From positions 124,001-188,000 of the forward strand of contig NC_067205.1 of assembly GCF_026262505.1 (NCBI RefSeq): a stretch of 64,000 nucleotides of DNA. Reading direction: 5' to 3'. Below are positions 8,605 to 17,975 of the stretch, one piece after another (positions within the stretch are counted from its first letter, which is position 1; every line of letters begins with the position of its first letter). The DNA is from Trichomonas vaginalis G3 (lineage: Eukaryota > Parabasalia > Trichomonadida > Trichomonadidae). Both the position numbers and the translations under genes were made by a program. The notes under the pieces were generated by a model, which did not search any database, had not been told where the DNA came from, and saw nothing but the letters and a program-made list of their open reading frames with translations.

Positions 8605-9561
8605 ATGACGAATCCAAACAAGGACCCGTATGTTTCTAAAGCAACAAAGAAAGCACTCATGGTAAAAATCTTTAGTTCAACACCAAATGCTTGGTTTATG
8701 GATATCTTGGAAAACATTCCGAGATATAGAGAAGATGGACCACCATACTGGCTAATATTTGTCGGTCAAAACACAAGATACTGTGAAGCCATACCATTAC
8801 AGTCCAAAAATATTTTAGATGTGAAAACTGCTTTGACAATCTTCGTTGACAAATACCATCCAACAAAACTGACATCTGACTGTGAAAGTTCTTTCAAATC
8901 AGACGATATTAAAAACTATCTGCGTTCAAAAAATGTAAACCAATATTTCATTGTCGACCAAAACCATTCTGCTCTTGGTGTCATTGACAGTTGTATAAAA
9001 ATCTTAAGAGACTTAAACCAACCACAAGGTGGTGAGGTAGATGAAATGTCATATGACGACAAGTATAGACATTTCTCCATGGCAAAGATGAGACAAGTTT
9101 TAAATATTTACAATACCGTAAACAAAAAGGTTTGGGAAACCACTCCCCCGAAGAAATGAAAAACAACCCCGACTTAGAGAAAGACTATATATTTAATAGT
9201 TTAGTTAAGAGGGATAGACAAGAAAGAATGCCAGGCTTCAAACTTAAGAAAGGTGACAAAGTAAAAATAGAAATACCTAAACGCGACCCATATGAAAATA
9301 CTATTGACTATGACAACAACAAGTCCGACAGGTACTCACATTCGTGTTCGTAAAAATAGAAGAAAGTATACAAGAGAATATTATGAAGTTTTAGGCAAAC
9401 ATGGCAAAATGTACAGACTGCAAGCAGAAGATAAAACTACTATTGTCAGACCTCGTTTCAAACTTGTTAAGGTTCAAGGTGGTATACTTTCAAAGACAGT
9501 TCCTAACAAATATAAGACAACTCCTGACGAATATGCTAAAGAAGTTGAAAATGACGACTAA
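8605..9561 (+). pseudogene. INT: Retroviral-type (rve) integrase, copy 1 (broken)
   Basis: Encodes an integrase-core protein: WFMDILENIP, the LTSDCESSFKSDD segment and the NHSALG region are typical of the catalytic core, followed by a basic SH3-like tail with KTTIVRPRFKLVKV. Polinton integrases insert the element and make short target duplications. The gene looks broken, about two breaks. Its end overlaps the opposite fibre gene tail to tail by a few bases, exactly as in copy 2. Confidence 0.85.
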
Positions 9562-11137
9562 GCATTTCTATACCATGCGTAAACTGTCATGTAAGGTGGC
9601 ATGTAGTCTTTACTTTGTCCGTTGTTTGCGTATACCCTGAAACGCGATGTGTATGGTTTCCTCCTCCTCAGTGTTACTCCAGTAACAATTTATAGCAAAC
9701 TTAACGTCCTCTTTAACATCATATCCTTTACCTTTTTCATTCTGACCAATCCCAAAATCTATGCTATGCCAACCTGCTTCAGATGTACTTAAATTTATGT
9801 AGTGACTGTGCGCAGGTAAATTTTCCTGAAATCGTTTTACTTCCACCTGTTTCCTTTGAAGAGTTTGCACAATACAAAAACCTGTCGACTATTTGAGTCC
9901 AAGTTCCAACCAAGTACTACTTCTGGTTGGTAGAGTTCATTGACGTGTAAATAGAACCTATAGGATATAGTGTTTGAAGTATTTCTGTCTTTAACGTTTG
10001 AAGCTCTGTTTTGTCAGCTTTTTTATCATATAAATCTTGAGCAGTGAATTTAACTTTTTTTTCATCCTCCATGACATAGACATTTCTACATCTAATGTCT
10101 TTATCCGATGTTAAACCTTCTGGAAAGTTAGGAGGTTTAAAATATAATCCACCCCCACCAGTTTTTTCAATCGTTCCTAAAATACTTTCTATACCAACAG
10201 TTGAGAAGAAGCTATGTGTATGTCCAACGTCACTTTTCCTGTTTAAGGTTTCTTGTAAGTTTGTAATATTTGCAATGGTATGTGTATGGTTCTTGTCAGC
10301 TTTGCCATCTAACTTTTCTTGTAAGTTTGTAATATTTGCAATGGTATGTGTATGGTTCTTATCCGCTTTAAGGTCTAAACATCCTGAAACCCACCCTGTA
10401 TTGGCTTTACCTTCTAAAATCTTCGATGTCCGTTCATTATACCATTCAACCCTTTCTTTAATTTCATTGTCTTTTTCATCCACATATTCCTTATCTGCCT
10501 TCTTCACTAACGCACTAGCCATACAACCCCTATCTACCTTCTCCTCTAACTCACTGTTGACATATGTTTTGTCAGCTTTCTTTTCAAGGCTAACGTTTAA
10601 GTCTGTTATTTCAGATATAGAATGTGTATGTCCAACGTCACTTTTCCTGTTTAAGGTTTCTTGTAAGTTTGTAATATTTGCAATGGTATGTATATGAGTC
10701 TTTTTAGAATATTCGTTTTCAGCTCTTGTCACTTCACTTGACATTTTATTGTCAACATATGTTTTGTCTGCTAGTTCAGGATGAGTATGTTCTTTCGTTG
10801 CATATGTTGCATCTGCTCTGTCATGTTCTTCTTGAACTTTTTCAATGACATATTCTTTGTCAGCTTTGTTGCCAACATCTGCTTTCAAAAGAAGTTCAGA
10901 TATAGGTTTCTCGTTTAAAGTTCCTTTTGTTGGATTTATACAAACAGTATGGTTCTTACTGTCTTGAAATAGAAACTCGTCTGTCAATGGGTTTAATGTC
11001 AGTTTTAAGTTTCCTTCTTTCAATGACTCAGATATCTTAGAATAGTTTGAAAAGTTCGTTGTGTTCTTATTTAGAGCTTGTATAATGAGTTGTCGGTTGT
11101 GTTGTATTTCTCTCATAGACGCTGTTTCTTTCGACAT
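9558..11137 (-). pseudogene. Phage-tail-type fibre protein, copy 1 (broken)
   Basis: The 406-codon open part begins MSKETASMREIQHNRQL and contains many KADKxYV units and several HTHTIANITNLQE/HTHSISEITDL units, the hallmark of trimeric phage tail-fibre shafts. It then reads YPIGSIYTSMNST, the usual opening of the phage collar/fibre tip domain. Tip-like sequence continues downstream to the integrase end. The gene looks broken, with about two or three breaks. Its unit number differs from copy 2, showing that the shaft expands and shrinks. Confidence 0.8.
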
Positions 11138-11155
11138 TTTTATTCTAGATAAAAA
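11138..11155. promoter_or_regulatory. 18-bp divergent promoter region
   Basis: Only 18 bp separate the ATGs of the fibre and 282-residue genes. The sequence TTTTTATTCTAGATAAAAA is almost palindromic and gives each gene a TTTTTATC/TTTTTATT motif about 8-15 bases before its ATG. Copy 2 has the same arrangement at 20,409-20,426. Transcripts, if made, must have extremely short leaders, which is normal for the presumed host. Confidence 0.5.
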
Positions 11156-12004
11156 ATGCTTCCAATAGAAAAAGAAAATTCAAGAGTTGCTACAACTAAA
11201 CCATTAGATGAACTTTTTACGAATGTCGGTCAAAAGTTTGAGACAGAGACCGTAAAGCATGAAGGCTATCGTTTTGACTACCCCTTAAGATGGCTAAGAG
11301 ACCCATCCGTCACAAAAGCTATTGGCTTTCGTAGAATGAAATTCATTTCAGAAGCCATACATGGTTTCCCATTTACGGTCGCTTTTGAAGTTCGATACTA
11401 TAACAAAGAAAAACGTACGTATGAGAAATTTGTACAGGGAAAACTTTTACAAGTTAGTTTGCTTGTAAACTTAGAAACAACTCTTCAAGCTTTTCAAGAA
11501 AAAATAAACGATATCTATCTCGAATATGCAAACCAGTTTAACATTGACGAAGGAGAGTACCATCTCGATATTGTTTATGACAGGAAAAATGCAACTGTTA
11601 AAATCAATAGAATAGAAGACCTTGGAGAAGACGTTTATATTTCTACAAAATATAACAACTTGGCATGGTATAGGTTTTTGAGGATGTTAAATCAGCCTGC
11701 AGAATATCCAGTACACCCGAACTTTTATGAAGTCGAAAACCCTAATGGAACATATGAAAATGTTTTCGACCAAGATGCTATTATAGTTCATGCTTCATTT
11801 TCTGGTGCACAAAACTCTTTTTTATGCTTGGCAAATGACTTTTACGAAAAAGCTACAAAGCTATATGAACCACCAAGTGGAAGTATTTCAGACTTTCAAG
11901 TATGGTTTACTACAGATGGAAGAAAGAGAATAGTTCCATTATACCATGCGTTTTACTTAGAACTTAGTTTCATATACAACTACTATCGAACGGTAAAAAT
12001 ATAA
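11156..12004 (+). CDS. 282-residue Polinton protein, paralogue of the 286-residue protein
   Basis: 282 residues; counterpart at 19,560 in copy 2 and paralogue of the 286-residue protein at 4,318. Shared blocks: VATTKPLDELFTNVG, YRFDYPLRWL, FSGAQNSFLC, YEPPSGSISDFQVWFTTDG and the C-terminal LELSFIYNY. It stands next to the fibre gene and the small virion-type genes, so a structural or attachment-related role is plausible, but the family is not recognised. Looks whole. Confidence 0.75.
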   Translation: MLPIEKENSRVATTKPLDELFTNVGQKFETETVKHEGYRFDYPLRWLRDPSVTKAIGFRRMKFISEAIHGFPFTVAFEVRYYNKEKRTYEKFVQGKLLQVSLLVNLETTLQAFQEKINDIYLEYANQFNIDEGEYHLDIVYDRKNATVKINRIEDLGEDVYISTKYNNLAWYRFLRMLNQPAEYPVHPNFYEVENPNGTYENVFDQDAIIVHASFSGAQNSFLCLANDFYEKATKLYEPPSGSISDFQVWFTTDGRKRIVPLYHAFYLELSFIYNYYRTVKI

Positions 12005-12006
12005 TT

Positions 12007-12249
12007 TTAATACGGTTGAGGTGTTGGATTTGGTTGCCAACTTGACTGTGGTGCAGGTTCAGGCTGTTGTATAACAGGAGCTTGTTCTTCTGGTTCAGGG
12101 TCTTTAGGTATAATACCAACAAACTGACCTACTCTTTTACCAATATTTTTGACTCCGTTCCAAATTCCTCTTCCGACAGATTTTATTCCATTCCATATAC
12201 CTCTTCCAACATTTCGAAAGAAGTTTCCTATTCTTCCAAAGAAACCCAT
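12007..12249 (-). CDS. 80-residue amphipathic virion-type protein
   Basis: 80 residues, identical in layout to 19,315-19,557. It begins MGFFGRIGNFFRNVGRGIWN and repeats a GRGIWNGxKxxG unit, giving a basic amphipathic region, then a Pro/Glu/Gln-rich tail ending TPQPY. This composition is like membrane-disrupting or DNA-condensing core peptides of adenovirus-like particles (inference). Convergent with the 282-residue gene, 2 bp between stops. Looks whole. Confidence 0.6.
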   Translation of the reverse strand: MGFFGRIGNFFRNVGRGIWNGIKSVGRGIWNGVKNIGKRVGQFVGIIPKDPEPEEQAPVIQQPEPAPQSSWQPNPTPQPY

Positions 12250-12267
12250 TTTACTATATGTAAAAAT

Positions 12268-12630
12268 CTAATGTCCGCCTAGTCTCTTACGTTTCCTTCT
12301 GAGTTCCATAGCATTCTTTAACTGGAGCTCATACATTCTATTTCTCCTCTGGTAGAAAACATACTCTGGGTCAACTCCTGTGTTCGCGTCATCTGCATAG
12401 AGTTGTTTATATCCCACTTCAGGGTTTGTATAAAACTCTTTCCATCTCATATTTGCATACCATGGTGGCAAACCTAACGCAGCGTCATTTGACATGGCAG
12501 TTTGCATTTGTACATCTGTTGGCACTTGACCATAGTTTGCCATTGCAGTTTGTATTCTAACTTCATTTGGAATATTCTCTGGGTTTGGTTGTCCAGGTTG
12601 CTGTGCATTCGCTAAGTTCTGTGCGTCCAT
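12268..12630 (-). CDS. 120-residue Polinton protein, unknown
   Basis: 120 residues, one or two residues different from copy 2 (18,935). It has two similar segments, VRIQTAMANYGQVPTD and VQMQTAMSNDAALGLP, then an aromatic-rich middle (PPWYANMRWKEFYTNPE) and a basic C-terminus with RKRKRLGGH. No family recognised. The basic end might contact DNA. Start preceded by ATTTTTATCTAATATTAAA. Looks whole. Confidence 0.7.
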   Translation of the reverse strand: MDAQNLANAQQPGQPNPENIPNEVRIQTAMANYGQVPTDVQMQTAMSNDAALGLPPWYANMRWKEFYTNPEVGYKQLYADDANTGVDPEYVFYQRRNRMYELQLKNAMELRRKRKRLGGH

Positions 12631-12653
12631 TTAATATTAGATAAAAATATCTC

Positions 12654-12785
12654 TTACGAGTACATATGCTGAACATTTGCTGGTATTGGTTCATCTTCAT
12701 ATTCTCTATATCTTTCTGCCACGTCAAATAAGTAAATGACACAATGGAAAAAACCTAAAACAAGTAGTCCTATTTCAAACCACAT
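12654..12785 (-). CDS. 43-residue single-pass membrane protein
   Basis: A 43-residue frame: MWFEIGLLVLGFFHCVIYLF forms a likely membrane helix, followed by an acidic tail (REYEDEPIPA). Its ATG lies inside the methyltransferase 3' end, overlapping it by 16 bases in another frame. Both element copies keep it identical in layout (18,779-18,910), and the T-rich start motif (AATTTTATTGGTAAGTAA) is embedded in methyltransferase codons. Function unknown; small membrane proteins occur in many Polinton-like and adenovirus-like genomes. Confidence 0.6.
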   Translation of the reverse strand: MWFEIGLLVLGFFHCVIYLFDVAERYREYEDEPIPANVQHMYS

Positions 12786-13588
12786 TTACTTACCAATAAA
12801 ATTTCTTTGTTATGACACTTTTTCCGGTTTATAGGACCTCTCTCATATTCTATCTTGTCATATCTAAACTCATAGTCATGTATGTCCTCTAACCATCTCA
12901 TGACACTTTCCAAACCACTTTTATCGGATGTAAAGTAAAAGCATGGATGGTTATGTAAAACGTCTAAAGTTTCTAAAGAGTCTCTCAAAGTCCAGTCTAC
13001 TTGGTATTGAAAATCGCATGTGTTATAGAACGGCGGGTCTACTATAAAGAAAACATTTTCCTTGTTTTTATATTTTTCATACAACTCTGTCCAACGACAT
13101 CTCACAAACTCTATACCCTCAGTATATTTTTCTATGTTCTCTTTGAAAACCTTTGTATAGTTAAGATATAAAACGTTTGACATAAGTGTTTCAATGTCAT
13201 GAACTCTTATAGAACCACTATATAAAAGTCTAGAAGATATACTATCCCAGTCAATATACTCTGCTTTTTTCAAAACCTCTCTGACAATATCTTTCTTATC
13301 TAATGGTATACGTTCCATCTTACCTATAGGTATCTTTTCTTTCAACTCACTCAATATTTTGTTTGTGTCTGGTATATGTTTGAGACGGTTCATATAGTTG
13401 TCGAAGTCATTGCATATAATCTTTGAGTCAGGAAATACAGTATGGCACAAATGGGATATATAGAAACTTCCACCGAACAAGTCTACAAATGTTAGACCAT
13501 TCGGTAGTTTCTTAAGTTCTCTCAATAGAATATCTTTACATCTACTCTTATTTCCAAAAAAGGGTAACGGTGGTTTTGTAAAATTCAT
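12770..13588 (-). CDS. D12-class adenine-N6 DNA methyltransferase, copy 1
   Basis: 272 residues from the ATG at 13,588; the longer upstream frame reads into the TIR-proximal module and is not conserved as protein. PFFGNKSRCK (residues 9-18) is the AdoMet-binding FxGxK motif, FVDLFGGSF (34-42) is motif I and DPPF (184-187) is the catalytic DPPY-type motif. It would transfer a methyl group to adenine N6 in DNA. It is the first gene inside the TIR in both copies. Looks whole. It may mark element DNA or affect host regulation, as 6mA is abundant in the presumed host; that link is inference. Confidence 0.9.
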   Translation of the reverse strand: MNFTKPPLPFFGNKSRCKDILLRELKKLPNGLTFVDLFGGSFYISHLCHTVFPDSKIICNDFDNYMNRLKHIPDTNKILSELKEKIPIGKMERIPLDKKDIVREVLKKAEYIDWDSISSRLLYSGSIRVHDIETLMSNVLYLNYTKVFKENIEKYTEGIEFVRCRWTELYEKYKNKENVFFIVDPPFYNTCDFQYQVDWTLRDSLETLDVLHNHPCFYFTSDKSGLESVMRWLEDIHDYEFRYDKIEYERGPINRKKCHNKEILLVSKCGLK

Positions 13589-13699
13589 TTTATATACAAT
13601 AAAAATGTTTTTACCCTGAAAAGTGACAGAAAAGTGACAAAACATGAAAACTACTCGGTTAAGGTCTTGTCGGTTTTGTAAAATAACCGTCCTATCTTG

Positions 13700-13802
13700 T
13701 TAAGACTTCCTGGACTGTTGTCAAAATGTCATGTTGTCTCATTTTTTCAGAGAAGTTCGTTTAACCGAGGGACCGAGGGACCGAGGGACCTGGTGTTATA
13801 CT
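13700..13802 (+). repeat. Intergenic module abutting the TIR
   Basis: One more copy of the module: ACTGTTGTCAAAATGTCATG, TTTTTCAGAGAAGTTCG, then three to four ACCGAGGG units and a GACCTGGT end, directly before the TIR. Copy 2 does not have this module beside either of its TIRs. Confidence 0.75.
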
Positions 13803-13871
13803 AAACATCTTCAGGGGGCTAGAGGGGCGCAGCCCTGGAAGCCCCAGTTCCTTTTTTTTTTTTTTTTTTTT
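13803..13871. repeat. Terminal inverted repeat of Polinton copy 1
   Basis: Matches the two ends of copy 2: ACATCTTC, then the stem-forming block 13,815-13,845 (AGCCCC/GGGGCT arms with an inner GGGC-TGC-GCCC hairpin), then a run of 20 T. The outer border with host DNA falls at the end of the T run; the next bases are ATGATT. No matching target duplication can be checked because the other end is off the window. Confidence 0.85.
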
Positions 13872-15233
13872 ATGATTAATGATAACAGATAAATTTCATT
13901 GTTATAGAAAATTGGAAAATTACAGTCAAAAGTGACAAATGCAGAATTCTGAAATAGAGTAATCTATTTTATTGAATGTAGCGAATCATTTCATTGTAAT
14001 TTCACTGGAGATTTACTATCGAAAACATATGCATTCAATACAATAATTGTATTTTATATTTATTATCTTTTTTATTTTATTTAATATAAATTGTATTTTT
14101 CATTATAATTTCAAAGAACAGTTTTTTGCTATCTGTGATTTATCTATAAATTGTTGAAAAGATCAAAATACGAAGTGAGTATATATGTGTTGAGAATGAA
14201 GTAATATACAAATATTTGTCAATTTACTTCTGATTCCAGTGTTTTAATTGGCAATATAAACTAAATTGTTCTTATTTTTCATTAAACATGACTTCTAAAC
14301 ATTTTGTCTGTGAAAATATCTCGAAGTCAAATAAAACAAAACTCAAAATATGATTTTTATATTGAAATATCATGTTTTTGCATTATTTATGCGTTGATTT
14401 TAGAAATTACACATTGAGTAGATTGATACATCCTTAATATATCATTTACATATCGCATTTTGATTCGATTATCTTTAAGTATCTATATCCAATGAATGAA
14501 GTATTTATGGCAATAAAAAGTACAATATATTGGATGTTGAGAGGACATGATATGAGAATGAATGGCGTTCAACGATTCACTGAAAAAGTTACTCCCCAAA
14601 AAGGTCATCATAAGATATAATTTTTTTTTTCAATCTTCATTTTATTTGTATTATATTGCGAGGCTTTCTAAATAGTATGACTAAATATGTAAATATTTTT
14701 ATTTTATTTCCGTCATATGATGAAATACTTTTAGAATTTTCAATTTTTAGCCTCAATTAAATTGGATGTAATTCAATTTTTGAGGCGGCTCATTGAAAAA
14801 ACTGTAAATATATTCGTTTTCAATTTTTGGCCGATCAAAAGTACCTTTTTGAAAATAAAAATTATTATTAATTATTTGTGATCTTGATCTAAGCAAAATG
14901 TAACCCTTCATGTATTCCTTCCATGTAAGGAGCTATTTACATTTTTTATCTCATAATGGAAACTTCAGAATGCTCTTTAAGAAAAATGATTGGCATTGTT
15001 TTATTATGTAATTATTCTCAAAGATTTTGGAAACACTTTCAAAAATAATTGAATAATGAATGGGATTTCTAATTCAATTTTATTTTTTATTTAATATGAT
15101 ATCATCTCTTTGATAAGGATGATCGGTTTAATTTTATTATGTAATTATTCTCAAAGATTTTGGAAACACTTTCAAAAATAATTGAATAATGAATGGGATT
15201 TCTAATTCAATTTTATTTTTTCTTCAAAAATTG
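13872..15233. other. AT-rich host intergenic DNA
   Basis: No gene seen. Very AT-rich with many short homopolymers. It holds the first part of the 90-bp direct duplication described separately. It lies between Polinton copy 1 and the ankyrin gene. Confidence 0.6.
14999..15221 (+). repeat. 90-bp direct duplication upstream of ankyrin gene
   Basis: 14,999-15,088 and 15,132-15,221 are virtually identical, with period 133 bp. Both contain GGAAACACTTTCAAAAATAA. The second copy ends 12 bp before the initiator-like element, so the duplication lies in the likely promoter region. Confidence 0.9.
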
Positions 15234-15238
15234 TCATA
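15234..15238 (+). promoter_or_regulatory. Initiator-like element (TCATA) of the ankyrin gene
   Basis: TCATA fits the trichomonad initiator consensus TCA(+1)Y(T/A) and lies 13 bp before the ATG at 15,249, the usual distance for that host. The element genes in this window use a different, T-rich start-proximal motif instead. Confidence 0.5.
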
Positions 15239-15248
15239 ATTGTTGAAT

Positions 15249-17172
15249 ATGGAACCTCAGGATGACCAGCATGCATTTAGAGAGCTGATGGAAGATTTCA
15301 AATGATTTCTTTGCTGCTTACGATGCAATATACAAGATTCAAACACTTGATGATGATGAAATCAACAAAATTTTCGAATTTATCAAAGTACGATGCTTTG
15401 GAATACTGAGAATTTCGCCAGTTGAGATCATGCAAAGGATTTCTGATGAGTTTGTCTATCAAAATCGTTACATTAGATCTTGTTGGTCATTGTTCATTAA
15501 AATTTATCAAGAATATCGTCCCAAAAGAGTTACGCATATTTCAGATATTTTTGATTACTTTTTTTACAAGGAATACAAGTTTACTTTAAGTGGACAACAT
15601 CCAATAAAATTTATTGAATATGAAAAACAAAATATTTCATTTGATATTCATAAACCACATACAATTTATCGTGCAATTATGGATGATGACATACGATTAT
15701 TTATTTCTCGCACACAAGAAGAAGAATTTAATAATAACCATAAGCTTAAAAGCGATTTTTACCCAGAGAATGAAGGTGGGTATTCATATCTTGAGTTATG
15801 TTGTTATCATGGTGCGGTTAAATGTTTCAAATTTTTGAGAACAGAATTCAAATCAGAAAACATCACCAGTTATTGTCTTGCATTTTCTTATTTAGGTGGA
15901 AATATAGAGATAATTAATGAATGTTTAAAGAAATTCAAACCGGATAGTCGAAGTATGAAATATGCAATTATTTCACGAAACACAAACTTTATTATGCATT
16001 TAGTAAATGAATACCACATTGAAATTCATTTAGAAGATTGTATCGGACATGAAAATGTTCAAGCATACTGCATGTATTATAATGAAACAAAAAATCTCAA
16101 TGCATGTTTTCCGTATTCAACATGTTTCCATTATTTACCTCTTTGTCAATATTTCTTATCAAAACATCCAAACATCAATCAACATGCAATTGGATTCAAA
16201 GGAAATACTGCTCTCCATTTTGCAGCATGGGGAGATCTTATTGATATTGTTCAACTTCTTCTTTCGCATGGTGCAAATATCAATGAAAAAAATGAAAATG
16301 GGTGGACAGCTCTTCACTATACAGCAAATTATAATGCTTTAAATGCCACGTGCCTACTTGTCAAAAGTGGTGCAGATATACATATAAAGGATAATAATGG
16401 TTGCACTCCACTTCATTTAGCAGCAGTAAATAATTGTATTGAAACTGCAGCACTTCTTATTTCGCACATCAAAAATGTTGATAAAGATAAAACTAATTTG
16501 GGAAGAACTGCTCTTCATTATGCAGCCATTGGAAACAGTAAAGAAACAGCAGAACTACTAATTTCAGCAGGAGCTGATATTAAAGCAAAAGATAAAAATA
16601 AAGAAACCGTTCTTCATGCTGCTGCACGGAATAATAGTAAAGAAATAGCAGAGTTTATCATTAATTATCATGTCGATATCGAAGCAAAAGACGCAAATGG
16701 AAGAAGTCCACTTCACTGTGCTGCATATTTTAATTGCAAAGATACTGTTGAATTGTTTATTTCAAAACACGCCAATATCGAAGCAAAAGATGAAATTGGA
16801 AGTACTCCACTTCACTATGCTGCAATTCGAAATTGTAAAGAATCAGCAGAAATCCTTATTTCAAATAATGTCAATATCAATGCAAAAGATAACTTTGGAC
16901 AAACTCCTCTTCATGAAGCAGCAAAAAATAATAGTAAAGAAACAGCAGAAATCCTTATTTCAAATAATGTCAATATCAATGCAAAAAATAACTTTGGACA
17001 AACAGCACTTCATTTGGCTGTACAAAATGAAAAATATGAAGTTTCAGAATTGCTTATATTAAATAATGCAGATGTCAATGCGAAAGATAGTTCTGGTCTA
17101 ACAGCTATTCAATATGCAGCATCAAAAAATTTGAAAGAAATAGCAAAACTTCTTATTCAAGCTAAAAAATGA
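15249..17172 (+). CDS. Ankyrin-repeat protein with trichomonad-type N-terminal domain; 5' frame problem
   Basis: The main frame, from the ATG at 15,430, encodes 580 residues. Residues 1 to about 250 are a helical N-terminal domain of the DUF3447-like kind joined to ankyrin repeats in trichomonads. From about residue 255 there are about ten 33-residue ankyrin repeats (GxTxLHxAAxxNxxExAxxLI). The expected first ATG is at 15,249, next to the initiator, but its frame stops at 15,303 after 18 codons, while the main frame stays open upstream to about 15,279 and reads AAYDAIYKIQTLDDDE, as expected for the family. A one-base shift near 15,290-15,303 thus separates start and body: either a pseudogene or a sequencing error. 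Ankyrin repeats mediate protein binding; partner unknown. Confidence 0.8.
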
Positions 17173-17867
17173 ATCTCTTCATTTATTGTATTCAATTTAA
17201 TAATTTTACTTTAATTTTTAAATTTATCAAAGATTATTTGTAAAATTATCGACATAATGAATAAAGAATATTTGAATTTTCAATTTGCAAATTGAAATTT
17301 CTAAATTTACCCACAAATCAAGTTAGAAAATTTGAATTGAAGAATGAAGTAAAATAATACCAGCTTCAAAAATTTGTGTCTGTTTAAAAAATGAGAAATG
17401 TTAATAAAATTATGGAATGAATGGATCATTCTAGAATGGGAAAAAAAGTTAAAAAGTAGGAAATTGAGAGTGTTTTGATCGTCTTTTTTACTCTTTTTCA
17501 CTCTAAAATAACCCGAATGAATGGGAGTTTGAATGCCAAGTGTAGGTGCTCTCTAAGATATCTATGCCGGCAAATGATATCTCTGGATATGTTTCGAATT
17601 CATTTTCAACTTCGACCTTTATTAGTATTTGCTATACAAGAGATCCAATGGATCTCTTGATGCATGTAAAAAACACTCGTTAATATATCACATGACTGCA
17701 CGTTCAATAAAACTTTCACTTGTCCATTTGTATCCTTATTTGTTTATACTCACATGTTAAAATGCAAAAAACAGAAATCCACACATTTTTAACTCCTTTT
17801 CGCGGGCAGATTTTTAAATGCCCAAATCATACACAAATTGAATTTGAAGGAATATCCGCAAATAATT
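17173..17867. other. Host intergenic DNA up to Polinton copy 2
   Basis: No gene seen. AT-rich 3' flank of the ankyrin gene. A less AT-rich patch at about 17,520-17,665 has no supported reading frame. Confidence 0.55.
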
Positions 17868-17924
17868 AAAAAAAAGGTATTGGGGCTTCCAGGCACTTCG
17901 TGCCCTCTAGCCCCGAAGATGTTT
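17868..17924. repeat. Left terminal inverted repeat of Polinton copy 2
   Basis: Run of eight A, then GGTATTGGGGCTTCCA, an inner hairpin GGCAC-TTC-GTGCC, CTCTAGCCCC and GAAGATGTTTT. The outer GGGGCT/AGCCCC arms also pair. Reverse-complement match to 42,088-42,147. Confidence 0.9.
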
Positions 17925-17975
17925 TGTCACTTTTCTGTAGCTTTTCAGGAAAAAAACATTTTTATTAAATATAAA

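Larger units (their letters stand above)
1..13871 (-). mobile_element. Maverick/Polinton copy 1, partial (cut by window start)
   Basis: Virus-like element of the Polinton family. It ends on the right in a TIR (13,803-13,871) that matches both ends of copy 2, and it is collinear in inverted orientation with 17,868 to about 31,905. It carries polymerase B, integrase, methyltransferase, fibre and small virion-type genes. The two copies differ only sparsely in most genes, which suggests both insertions are recent. The main structural difference in the shared part is that copy 1 lacks the MSV199-type gene found at 30,667 in copy 2. About four of its genes look broken; the polymerase and methyltransferase look whole. 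The left end lies outside the window. Confidence 0.93.

Noticed and set aside
10095-10697. 200-codon plus-strand frame opposite the fibre gene
   Set aside because: Shadow of the repetitive fibre shaft; hydrophobic and Ser-rich by frame, without independent support.
17838-17975. Upstream 46-codon extension of the methyltransferase in copy 2
   Set aside because: It runs from host DNA through the TIR, differs from copy 1 and precedes the conserved T-rich start motif.
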